From CAZMGT01 sp964565895 (GTDB lineage: Bacteria > Armatimonadota > Zipacnadia > UBA1398 > CAZMGT01): a stretch of 56,723 nucleotides of DNA. Positions 16,791 to 25,067 of this stretch are shown here, one piece after another. A program made the position numbers and the translations under genes. The stretch is taken from the NCBI GenBank assembly GCA_964565895.1, contig CAZMGT010000019.1, positions 1 through 56,723 of the forward strand. Direction: 5' to 3'. How positions within the stretch are numbered: the stretch's first letter is position 1; each line of letters starts with the position of its first letter. Below the pieces are notes generated by a model. It searched no databases. It was not told where the DNA came from and worked only from the letters and a program-made list of their open reading frames with translations.

Positions 16791-18620
16791 CTACTCCACA
16801 GTAACGCTCTTCGCCAAGTTGCGCGGCTGGTCGATGTCGCACCCGCGCAGGTCGGCGCAGTAGTAGGCGAAGAGCTGCAGGGGAATGGCCACGAGCAGCG
16901 GCGAGACAAGCTCGTGGCAGCGCGGCACGCGCAGGACCCAGTTCGCGTGGCGCTCGATCTCGTGGTCGCCCTCGAACGCGACAGCGATAACCTCGCCGTC
17001 GCGCGCGCGGACCTCTTGAATGTTGGAGATCATCTTGTCGTAGACGCGACCCTCGATGGCAATGGCCACGGTGGGGCAAGCGGGCTCGATGAGGGCGATT
17101 GGCCCGTGCTTCATCTCGCCCGCGGCATAGCCCTCGGCGTGGATATAGGAGATCTCCTTCAGCTTAAGCGCGCCCTCGTAGGCCGAGGGGAGGTTCATTC
17201 CACGGCCGAGGTAGAGGAAGTTGTTGTAGACGTGATACTTCTTTGCGCACTCCTCGATGTTCTTTGTGTCGGAGAGGATCCGCGCCGCCTTGTCCGGGAT
17301 GGCACGCAGCTCGCGCACGAGCTGGGCGTAAAACTCATCGTCGATCGTCCCGCGGAGGCGGGCGAGCTCCAGGGCGAGCATGGAGAGCACGATGGACTGG
17401 CAGGTATAGGCTTTGGTCGAGGCGACGCCGATCTCCGGCCCGGCGTTGATGTAGAGCACGCAGTCGGACTCGCGGGCGACGGAGCTTCCCACGACGTTTA
17501 CCACGGAGACCACAGGCGAGCCCGCCTCGCGCGAGGCGCGCAGGGCGGCGAGGGTGTCCGCCGTCTCGCCGGACTGGCTCACGGTTACCGTGAGCTGGTT
17601 GGGCTCGATCACGATGTCGCGATAGCGAAACTCCGAGGCAAGCTCGGACTCCACGGGGAGCCGGGCGAGGGTCTCGAAGAGCAGCTTGCCGACAAGGCCC
17701 GCGTAATAGGCCGTGCCACAGGCGGTGACGAACACCTTGTTTACCTCAAGCAGGCGCTCGCGCAGGGGCTCGAGCTCGGGGAGCTTAACGACGTCCTCGC
17801 GCTCGGAAATGCGCCCGCGTAGGGCGTTGCGCATGGCCTCGGGCTGCTCGTGGATCTCCTTGAGCATAAAGTGCTTGTAGCCGCCCTTTTCAGCCATCTC
17901 CGCGTCCCACTCGACGTGGAACACCTCGCGGGTGATGGGCTTGCCGTCGATGGTGTAGAGCTCGATGTCCTCCGCGGTAAGCACGCCCATCTCGCCGTCG
18001 TTGATGACAAAGACCTCGCGCGTTTGGTCGAGGAGGGCGGGGATGTCGGAGCCGACGAAGTTCTCGCCCTCGCCGATGCCCAGGATAAGCGGGGAGAAAT
18101 AGCGGGCGGCGACGAGGCGGTCGGGCTCGTCCTGGCACAGGGCGCAGATGGCATAGGCCCCGTCGAGCTGCGCCGCGGCATCGCGTACGGCCTGGGCCAG
18201 GTCGCCGCGATAGTGGCTTTCGACAAGGTGGACGATGACCTCGGTGTCGGTGTCCGACTTAAACACGTGGCCCTCGGCGATAAGCCGCTGGCGCAGCTCG
18301 AGGAAGTTCTCGATAATCCCGTTGTGGACAAGGGCAATGCGTCCGGAGCAGTCTACATGGGGGTGGGCGTTAACCTCGGAGGGTTTTCCGTGGGTCGCCC
18401 AGCGGGTGTGGCCGATGCCTGGGGTGCCGGGCATGGGGTCTTGGAGCACGGACTGCTCGAGCACGCGCAGCTTGCCCACCGTCTTGCGGATGCGCAGCTT
18501 GCCGTCGTCGAGGATCGCCAAGCCGGCGGAGTCGTAGCCGCGATATTCCAGCCGCTTTAGGCCGTTGACGAGGATCGGCGCTGCCTGGCGCGGACCGATG
18601 TAGCCGACGATACCACACAT
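16791..18620 (-). CDS. glmS: Glutamine--fructose-6-phosphate aminotransferase (isomerizing)
   Basis: A 609-residue full-length GlmS, which makes glucosamine-6-phosphate from fructose-6-phosphate and glutamine, the first step to UDP-GlcNAc for peptidoglycan and LPS. It starts MCGIVGYIG with the catalytic N-terminal cysteine after Met removal. The glutaminase domain (RWATHGKPS, HNGIIEN) is followed by two SIS domains (TACGTAYYAG, VSQSGETADT) and the AKSVTVE C-terminus. GAGGGAG lies upstream of the ATG. It follows cdaA and the YbbR gene, the same association as cdaA-cdaR-glmM-glmS in Firmicutes. No glmS ribozyme is evident in the 68-base leader. Confidence 0.96.
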   Translation of the reverse strand: MCGIVGYIGPRQAAPILVNGLKRLEYRGYDSAGLAILDDGKLRIRKTVGKLRVLEQSVLQDPMPGTPGIGHTRWATHGKPSEVNAHPHVDCSGRIALVHNGIIENFLELRQRLIAEGHVFKSDTDTEVIVHLVESHYRGDLAQAVRDAAAQLDGAYAICALCQDEPDRLVAARYFSPLILGIGEGENFVGSDIPALLDQTREVFVINDGEMGVLTAEDIELYTIDGKPITREVFHVEWDAEMAEKGGYKHFMLKEIHEQPEAMRNALRGRISEREDVVKLPELEPLRERLLEVNKVFVTACGTAYYAGLVGKLLFETLARLPVESELASEFRYRDIVIEPNQLTVTVSQSGETADTLAALRASREAGSPVVSVVNVVGSSVARESDCVLYINAGPEIGVASTKAYTCQSIVLSMLALELARLRGTIDDEFYAQLVRELRAIPDKAARILSDTKNIEECAKKYHVYNNFLYLGRGMNLPSAYEGALKLKEISYIHAEGYAAGEMKHGPIALIEPACPTVAIAIEGRVYDKMISNIQEVRARDGEVIAVAFEGDHEIERHANWVLRVPRCHELVSPLLVAIPLQLFAYYCADLRGCDIDQPRNLAKSVTVE

Positions 18621-18688
18621 TCGCTTTTCTCCCTCGCAGGCGTTCTTCTGGGCGTGGCGCGGGAAGCAGCGGCGCTACGCGAAGCGAG

Positions 18689-19660
18689 CTAACGCTGCGC
18701 TGCCCTGCGGATGATCACGGTAACCTCCACGCTGCTGATGTTTCGCGGCGTGACGCCCTCGGGCGGGCGGAGGCTCGCCGTTTGGCGAAAAGTTTGCCGC
18801 CGGCCGTCGATGTTTATCACCTCGGTCGGCAGCGCGGCCAGCTTTTCGATTACCCTCGCGTCGCCGGTAACCTCTACGGTCGCCGGCGAGGCCAGAGCGC
18901 GCTCATATATATAGCCCTCCGCGGGCTGCCCTTCAACTGTGGGAACGACGGGAATCGTTTTTACCACGCGCTTTTCCGGCGCCGCGGAAACCGTAACCTC
19001 GGGCGGGTTAATCTCCAGTTGCGTGGCGTCTAAGTAGTTGTCCTCCGCATCTACGGGGCGCACGGGAACGACGAGATAGGGCTGGGGGAGGAGCTTCGTC
19101 GGGTCAACAAACGCCTTTACCGAGCGCACGGGGGCGACGACCTCCTTTGTCCCGCGCACCTCCACCTCCTCGGGGACCACGGAGAGCTTGCCCAGGTCGT
19201 ACTCCTCCGGCGGCTCGCGCGTGTAAACAATGCGCACGGGAACCGTTTTGCGGTCGAGCTGAACGACAAGCACGCGGACGAACTTTCTGTCGATCTCCGC
19301 CTGCACGCCGGCGGCCTCGAGGTCGGCGAAGTCCGGGGCGTCGCAGCGCACATGGAGGAGGACGTTGTGCCGCTGGTCTGGGGGAAGGCCGCCGACGTTG
19401 GCCTCCACGCGCAGGTCGGCGCGCCGGCGCTCGAGCTTGCGCATCACCTCGCGCGGGGCGCGCAGGATAACGCCCACCGTTTTCGGTGTCACCTCGTACT
19501 GTTTGTCGTCCTCGCGGCCGACGAGAGTTACCGCGAGCTGCATGCGCATCGTCTCCACGGGGTTGGAGGCGACGGTGTGCCAGAACCAGACGGCAAAGGC
19601 GAGGACGAGGGCGGCGAGCTTGGTGGGCCAGTTGTTGGTAATGCGGCGGAGCAGGCTCAC
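18689..19660 (-). CDS. YbbR-domain protein, CdaR-like regulator of the diadenylate cyclase
   Basis: A 323-residue protein with one N-terminal membrane helix (residues about 13-32, reading KLAALVLAFAVWFWHTV) and an extracytoplasmic region of about three to four YbbR repeats, for example around VPVRIVY and LPQPYLVVPVR. CdaR of Firmicutes has this layout and modulates CdaA. The GTG start overlaps the cdaA stop (GTGA), a strong sign of coupled expression and a joint complex. The function is inferred from family and position. Confidence 0.82.
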   Translation of the reverse strand: MSLLRRITNNWPTKLAALVLAFAVWFWHTVASNPVETMRMQLAVTLVGREDDKQYEVTPKTVGVILRAPREVMRKLERRRADLRVEANVGGLPPDQRHNVLLHVRCDAPDFADLEAAGVQAEIDRKFVRVLVVQLDRKTVPVRIVYTREPPEEYDLGKLSVVPEEVEVRGTKEVVAPVRSVKAFVDPTKLLPQPYLVVPVRPVDAEDNYLDATQLEINPPEVTVSAAPEKRVVKTIPVVPTVEGQPAEGYIYERALASPATVEVTGDARVIEKLAALPTEVINIDGRRQTFRQTASLRPPEGVTPRNISSVEVTVIIRRAAQR

Positions 19661-20493
19661 TGTCCCGTCTCCTCCTGGCGCCTGGGCTGCGCGCGGCGCA
19701 GAGCAAGCCGCGGAAACTGAATAAGCGGCCCGCGCTCGGTTTGCACAAGCTTTAGCAGCCGGCTTTTAAGCGAGCCCCGGGCAAGGCGCGTCTCAAGCAC
19801 GCCGTCGCAGGCAAGCGACACCGCCCCCGACTGCTCGGAGACGATGATTACCACGGCGTCGGTTTCCTCGCTCAGCCCCAGGCCCGCGCGGTGGCGCAGC
19901 CCCAGGGCGCGGTCGATATACGGATTGGTCGATACGGGAAAGTAGCACGCGGCGGCGACGATTTTGTCCGCGTGGATAACTACCCCGCCGTCGTGCAACG
20001 GGTTGTTGGGGTAGAAGATGCTCTCGAGGAGCGAGGCGCTCACGTCGGCGTCGAGGCGAATGCCGTTGGCGGCGATGTCGCCCAAGCCGGTGCGCCGCTG
20101 AATGGCGATCAACGCCCCGTGGCGCTGGGCGGAGAGCTTGTCGCAGGCCTCGACGATGGCGTCGATGGTGCTCTCTTGGGCGTGCGGAGCGCCCGGATGA
20201 AACCCTCCCAGCCGCTGCAGCGCCCCGCGCAGCTCAGGCTGAAACAAAATTACCAACGCGATAACCGCGGGCTCCATTACCGTGCGCAAAAGGGAGTGAA
20301 ACGTGGAAAACGGCGAAGAGATGGCAAACAGAATTACGAGCAGGACAACCCCGCGCACGAGCTGCGCAGCGCGCGTTCCCTGCAGCGCGCGGAAGATATA
20401 GTAAATGATCACCGCGACAAGGCCGATGTCTACGAGGTCGGCGACGCCGATGCGCGAGATGTTGTCCACAAACGTTGTGAGCAAGCCGGACAT
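19657..20493 (-). CDS. cdaA: Diadenylate cyclase CdaA (DisA_N domain)
   Basis: A 278-residue membrane enzyme that joins two ATP into the second messenger c-di-AMP. Three N-terminal membrane helices (about residues 10-80) are followed by the DAC domain with the catalytic HDGG motif (where DGA is usual) and the RHR motif (GLRHRAGLG), plus an EESTIDAIV-like entry segment. The ATG at 20493 is chosen because it starts just before the first helix. c-di-AMP typically controls potassium and osmolyte balance and cell-wall tension. Its coupling to a YbbR protein and glmS fits a cell-wall/osmotic module. Confidence 0.92.
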   Translation of the reverse strand: MSGLLTTFVDNISRIGVADLVDIGLVAVIIYYIFRALQGTRAAQLVRGVVLLVILFAISSPFSTFHSLLRTVMEPAVIALVILFQPELRGALQRLGGFHPGAPHAQESTIDAIVEACDKLSAQRHGALIAIQRRTGLGDIAANGIRLDADVSASLLESIFYPNNPLHDGGVVIHADKIVAAACYFPVSTNPYIDRALGLRHRAGLGLSEETDAVVIIVSEQSGAVSLACDGVLETRLARGSLKSRLLKLVQTERGPLIQFPRLALRRAQPRRQEETGQ

Positions 20494-20604
20494 TTGGCGG
20501 CTCCCGTAGTCGGCGCGGCGGTGCGCCTGCCACGCCATATCGTAGCCGATCGCGCAGAAGGTGATCAAACGGCTGCCGCGGCGCGCGGCGGCGGGCGCGT
20601 CGGG

Positions 20605-22278
20605 CTAACGCTCGTCGTTTTGCTCCTGGGCAGCGGCCTCGGCTGCTGCGCGCAGGCCCTCGAAATATTCCTTTATCTGCGCGCGATACCCGGGCGGGAT
20701 CTCCTCGTCGGCGAGCGCCTGCTCCACCGCCGGCTGATACTCGGGCAGGACCTCGTAATAGGGGACGCGCGCGCGGCCGGCACGGGCAGGGCTGAGCACG
20801 GGCGCGCCCTCGGAGGCCTTGCCGCTCCTAAGCTGGCCCGGGGCGCGCGAGGTTTGCGCTTGGTACTGTGCCCTGCGCGGGGCGTAGAGGGCCTCGTATT
20901 CGCTCACGCGCGGGGTAGACTTTTTGTAGATGTCGGCGTAGCCCTGCTGGGCTTCGGGGCCTTGCCCCGCCTGCTCATTTGTGGTCCCCCCACCCGGGCC
21001 GGGGCGGGCGGCGCCCTCCTGCCCCTGGCGCTCGGCGGAGGGCCCTCCCTCCTGCTCGCCGGAGGACGGGCTTTCGCAGGCAAGCTGTTTTTCGCCCTGC
21101 CCCCCGCTCCCGCTTCGGGCAATGGCCCGCTCGGCCTGGGCGAGCTCGGCGCAGGCATTGGCAAGGGCCTTTTGCGCAGCGAGGGCCTGGCAGCAGCCCT
21201 GGCACTGCCCCACGGCGCGCGCCGCTTGCTCTAGCTCGCGCTGGGCGCGAGAGAGCTCACCGCGGCGCAGCGCCTCAGCGGCGCGGCGCAGGGCGCGCGC
21301 CGCTTGGCGCGAGACTTGCCCTTGAGCAAGGGCTTGGGCGAGCTTTTCCAAGTCGCGGGCGAGCCTTTCGCGCTCCGCCGGGCTAAGCTTGCCCGCGCTC
21401 CACTTCTCGGCAAGGGCGCGAAGCTCGGTTGTCGCTTCTTGGGCATGGCCGCGGGCGAAGGCCTGCGCCGCGCGCTGGAGAGGCTCTGAGTCAAACACCT
21501 CGCCGCGCAGGGCCTGGGCGACGCGGGCGATGTCGGCCAACGAGGTTTGCCTGGCCAGCTCCTCTTGGCGCCGCTTGAGCTCGTCGGTAAGCTCGGCGAG
21601 CTGGAGCAGAGCCTGCTTTTTGCCGACCCGGCCCGTGGCAAAGCGGTTGCCCAGCTCCTCCAGCCGGCGGGCAAGCTGGGCCAGCTCTTTCTTTTTCAGC
21701 TCCTCCTGCTTTGCGCGCAGCTTTTGTGCGACGCGCGTTATGCGCTCGCCTTGGGCGACGATCTCCTTGCGCGCGGCGACCTCGGCGGGGCTTAACCCGA
21801 GGTAGTACTGCGGGAGGAGGAGGAACAGCACAGCGAGCAGCGCGCCCGCGCCCAGCCGCCAAGCGCCCCGCGGGACAAGCGAGGGGACCACGGCGCGCGG
21901 GGCAAGGGCTTGGCAGGAGCGCACGGCGTCGGCCACGAGGGCGGCAACGAGCGGCTCGCCGGCCCTCTCGCTAAGGAGCACCGCGGAGCTCAGCCGCTCG
22001 CGCAGGCCCAAGGCGAGATCTGCGCGGAGCGCGGCGCGAAAGTCGCTTACGCGGACGGCAGCGGCGCGCGCGAGCCCCAAGCAAACCCCCGCGGCCAAGC
22101 AGGCCCAGGGCGCCCAAGCGGGCAGGGCAAGCAGGCCCAGCTTGCGCAGGGCAAGCCCCGCGACGAGAAACCCCGCGCCCCACGTCGCCCAGCGGCAAAG
22201 CTCGCTGAGCACACAAGCCCAGACCAGCCGCCGGCGCAGGGGGCGCAGAGCGCTGTGCAGCGCTTGCTCAGCGTCCAT
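20605..22278 (-). CDS. Membrane-anchored coiled-coil protein of unknown function (DUF4175-like)
   Basis: A 557-residue protein. Two to three hydrophobic helices lie in the first 160 residues (FLVAGLALRKLGLLALP, and LGAGALLAVLFLLLP near residue 145). A long charged Ala/Glu/Arg/Lys/Gln-rich coiled coil covers about 170-380. A Gly/Gln/Ser-rich linker and a more conserved tail (VPYYEVLPEYQPAVEQAL, IPPGYRAQIKEYFEGL) follow. It resembles DUF4175-type proteins encoded beside ABC or MoxR genes. Its start overlaps the end of the ABC permease gene by 11 bases, so it belongs to that operon and may be a periplasmic partner of the transporter. Confidence 0.6.
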   Translation of the reverse strand: MDAEQALHSALRPLRRRLVWACVLSELCRWATWGAGFLVAGLALRKLGLLALPAWAPWACLAAGVCLGLARAAAVRVSDFRAALRADLALGLRERLSSAVLLSERAGEPLVAALVADAVRSCQALAPRAVVPSLVPRGAWRLGAGALLAVLFLLLPQYYLGLSPAEVAARKEIVAQGERITRVAQKLRAKQEELKKKELAQLARRLEELGNRFATGRVGKKQALLQLAELTDELKRRQEELARQTSLADIARVAQALRGEVFDSEPLQRAAQAFARGHAQEATTELRALAEKWSAGKLSPAERERLARDLEKLAQALAQGQVSRQAARALRRAAEALRRGELSRAQRELEQAARAVGQCQGCCQALAAQKALANACAELAQAERAIARSGSGGQGEKQLACESPSSGEQEGGPSAERQGQEGAARPGPGGGTTNEQAGQGPEAQQGYADIYKKSTPRVSEYEALYAPRRAQYQAQTSRAPGQLRSGKASEGAPVLSPARAGRARVPYYEVLPEYQPAVEQALADEEIPPGYRAQIKEYFEGLRAAAEAAAQEQNDER

Positions 22279-24001
22279 CGCTCGCCTCCGTTTTCCGCTC
22301 GCTTTGTTCTACGCCGCCGCGCAAATGATCTGTTGAGCCTGCGGGCGGCCGATCCTCCCCTGACGGCCGCCTGGGTGCGTTTTCGCCAGGGGCCAGGCGC
22401 CTTTGTTTGACAATCGCTGCGGTATATCCGAGCGCTGTGAGCAATGAGACGAATATTGCCCCGACGAGCCACAGCGGGCAGTGCCATAGTTTGCTTGCCC
22501 GGGCGACGAACATTTCGCGGGCGGCCGCATAAACCCAGTGCATGCCCACCGGGGAAAAGGCCATGACGCTCGAGCACACCGCCCACTTCTTGTAATACGA
22601 GTGGATCGAGAACAAAGCGATGAGCGCAACGACGAGCGGGGAGCCGACGAGGGAAAGCCACGCGCGCACGGCGCGCGTGCGCTGAGCCTGGCTGTCCTCG
22701 GGGTAGGTCAAGCGCGCCAGCAGGCGCAGGGCGTGAGCGAAAAGGAGTGAGATAAAAGATAGCGCAAACAGCGGCGCGCCAAAGGCCCAAAGCTCGCCTG
22801 CGTAGCGGGGGCCGAGCCTTGCCGGCAAAACAGCGAAGCAGGCCAGCCAGCTAGCCAAAGCAAGGGCAAAGGTCGCCGTATAGAAGCGGCCGCGGCGGGC
22901 CTCGCGCGCCCTCAGCGTGGGGGCATCGGGGCGCGCGGGCGGGGGCGGCTCGCCTTCCGGCGCGGCGAGCAAGATAAGCAGCGAGCCAACAGCCGCGCCC
23001 AGTGCCGAAAGCCACGCCCACGCGCTCCACGGCGTGCCGAGCATCCCCTGCATTCGAAGCGTCAGTTGCGCGGTTGTGTATGCCTTGGCGTCGCCGAGCG
23101 AGGCGCCGACGAACAGCACAGGGAGCAAGACCGCGGCCAGGCCGGAAAACCGCCGCAGAGCAACAAGCGCGCGCCGCTTTTCCCCGATCGCCGTTGCTGA
23201 ATAGGCGACGAGATGAACGGAGAGCAGCAACAAAATAGGCACGACGAGCAGCGGGGCGGGCAGGTAGACGCTCCAGAGGCTTGCCGGGGGCGAGCCGTTA
23301 AGGTCCAGGACGAGCGATATCCAACCGATGGGCAGGCCCTGGGCAAGCAACTGCGCCCCGCTCCATCTTCCGGTGGGGGAGGCGGTCATCGCGCCCAGGT
23401 GCAAGACAAGGTCGCCGCTCAGCAGGCAGAGGACGAAAACGGTGACGGCCACCGTCGCGCGCACGGTGTTTTTGAACAGGGCTGAGGCGGCAACGGCCAA
23501 CGTGCAGATGAGCCAGCAGTAGACGACGAGCCCGAGATAGCAGAGAAAGATCTGCCACAGGGAAAGCCCGCCAAAGAGCATGGCCAGGGCGCTGAGGGGC
23601 AGCGTACTGAGGACGAACACAGCGATCACTGCAAACGCCCCGAGGCACTTGCCTAAGGCGATCGTTGCCCGGGGGAGCGGCGTGGCGAGGAGCATCTCGA
23701 GGGTGCGCTGCTCGCGCTCTGCGGAGAACGCCCCGGCGGCGAGCGGCCCAGCAAGGAGCAGGAGGGCCACCGTCTGTATGGCGTTTAACACACCAAACAG
23801 CTCCGCACCGGGGTCTTTCACGTAGGGATTGCTGCCCAACGTGCGGACAAGGACCCGCTCTAGCAAAGACAAGCCGGCGACATAGGCGAAGAGCAGGGCA
23901 AGAAGGCGGAAGCTGCGGTAGCGCGTGCGCAGGTCGCGCCCCGCGACGGGGTTGCGCAGGACAACCTCCGCGGCGCTAGCCAACGCGGCGCGGAAAGCCA
24001 T
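22268..24001 (-). CDS. ABC-2-type transporter permease
   Basis: A 577-residue polytopic membrane protein with about 11-12 hydrophobic segments. The N-terminal part carries the ABC-2 permease signature in which a short cytoplasmic stretch reads AFSAEREQRTLEMLLATPL before further helices; this is the EREQGTLE-type coupling motif known in ABC exporters such as NosY or GldF. A gap of 23 bases separates it from the ATPase gene, and AGGGGGG precedes the ATG. It is probably an exporter subunit; the cargo is unknown. Confidence 0.83.
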   Translation of the reverse strand: MAFRAALASAAEVVLRNPVAGRDLRTRYRSFRLLALLFAYVAGLSLLERVLVRTLGSNPYVKDPGAELFGVLNAIQTVALLLLAGPLAAGAFSAEREQRTLEMLLATPLPRATIALGKCLGAFAVIAVFVLSTLPLSALAMLFGGLSLWQIFLCYLGLVVYCWLICTLAVAASALFKNTVRATVAVTVFVLCLLSGDLVLHLGAMTASPTGRWSGAQLLAQGLPIGWISLVLDLNGSPPASLWSVYLPAPLLVVPILLLLSVHLVAYSATAIGEKRRALVALRRFSGLAAVLLPVLFVGASLGDAKAYTTAQLTLRMQGMLGTPWSAWAWLSALGAAVGSLLILLAAPEGEPPPPARPDAPTLRAREARRGRFYTATFALALASWLACFAVLPARLGPRYAGELWAFGAPLFALSFISLLFAHALRLLARLTYPEDSQAQRTRAVRAWLSLVGSPLVVALIALFSIHSYYKKWAVCSSVMAFSPVGMHWVYAAAREMFVARASKLWHCPLWLVGAIFVSLLTALGYTAAIVKQRRLAPGENAPRRPSGEDRPPAGSTDHLRGGVEQSERKTEASDGR

Positions 24002-24024
24002 TATGTCCCCCCTAGCGGCGAGGG

Positions 24025-24957
24025 CTAGGCGACGATTCCCCGGGTGACTTTCATGAAGATCTCTTCCAAATCGGCCTGCTCCTCGCCGAAACCCACAACC
24101 CTTACCCGCGCCCCGACGAGCGCGGGAAGGATTTGGTGAAACTGCTCGCCGTCGCCGTGGAACTCGAAGCGAACGGTGTTTTGCTCGACGGAAAGGTTCT
24201 TTACCCCGGGGAGCTGCGCGAGAACCTGGCGCGCGCGCTCCGGCTCGCGCTCTACACGGACGAACACCCGCCTAAACGGCTGCATGCGCGAGACGATGTC
24301 CGCGACATCGCCGGCGATGACCAGCTTCCCCGCCTCGATGATCCCTACCTTGGTGACAAAGTCGGCGAGCTCGGAGAGGATGTGCGAGGAGACGAAGATC
24401 GTTTTGCCCATGTTGCGCAGCTCTTTGAGGAGCTCGCGGATCTCGATGCGCGCGCGGGGGTCGAGGCCGGAGGCGGGCTCGTCCAGCAAGAGCACCTTCG
24501 GGTCGTGCACGAGCGTTTTGGCCAGGCACAGGCGTTGCTTCATCCCGCGGGAGAGGCTCTCGACAAGGTCCTCCTTTTTGCTCGCCAGGTCGGTAAGCTC
24601 GAGCACGTCGTCGATCCGCTGCGGGCGCTCGGAACGTTCCACGCGATATGCCGTGGCGAAAAAGTCCAGGTACTCCCAGACCCTAATGTCGTCGTAAACG
24701 CCGAAGAACTCGGGCATGTAGCCGATAATCTGGCGTACGTAGCCGTCGTCGCGGACAACGTCGTGCCCGTCGATAATCGCCGTTCCCCGGGTGGGCTTAA
24801 GCAGCGTGGCGAGCATTTTAATCGTCGTCGTTTTCCCCGCGCCGTTGGGGCCGATAAACCCGAAGATGTCGCCCTCGTCGATGGACAGCCAGAGGTCGTC
24901 TACGGCGACGACGTCGCCGAACGTTTTCGTTAACCCGCAGCATTCGATCATTGCCAC
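24025..24957 (-). CDS. ABC transporter ATP-binding protein
   Basis: A 310-residue ATPase of the ABC-2 (NatA/CcmA/GldA-like) group. Visible are Walker A GPNGAGKTTT, the Q-loop region (GYMPEFFGVYDD), the signature LSRGMKQRL, Walker B VLLLDEPASGLD and the H-loop in SSHILSELA. The C-terminal extension (about 220-310) is typical of these subunits. GAGGGGG lies eight bases before a GTG at 24957, preferred here; a GTG at 24966 and an ATG at 24951 are in frame. It pairs with the permease 23 bases downstream. Confidence 0.9.
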   Translation of the reverse strand: MAMIECCGLTKTFGDVVAVDDLWLSIDEGDIFGFIGPNGAGKTTTIKMLATLLKPTRGTAIIDGHDVVRDDGYVRQIIGYMPEFFGVYDDIRVWEYLDFFATAYRVERSERPQRIDDVLELTDLASKKEDLVESLSRGMKQRLCLAKTLVHDPKVLLLDEPASGLDPRARIEIRELLKELRNMGKTIFVSSHILSELADFVTKVGIIEAGKLVIAGDVADIVSRMQPFRRVFVRVEREPERARQVLAQLPGVKNLSVEQNTVRFEFHGDGEQFHQILPALVGARVRVVGFGEEQADLEEIFMKVTRGIVA

Positions 24958-25067
24958 AGCACTCACCCCCTCGCGCCTAACGCGGGGCCTTGGGCCCCGG
25001 CTTTCGGCTGCCTGGCTCGCGCGGGCACTGTGCGCCGCTTGGCGCTCGTACGCTGACCAGGCACGGG

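Noticed and set aside
18621..18688. glmS ribozyme in the glmS leader
   Set aside because: The leader is 68 bases, too short for the ribozyme, and shows none of its core.
24983..24998. GGGGCC-GGCCCC hairpin between the thiolase and ABC ATPase genes as a terminator
   Set aside because: Short stem, no T-run, and equally likely by chance at this GC content.
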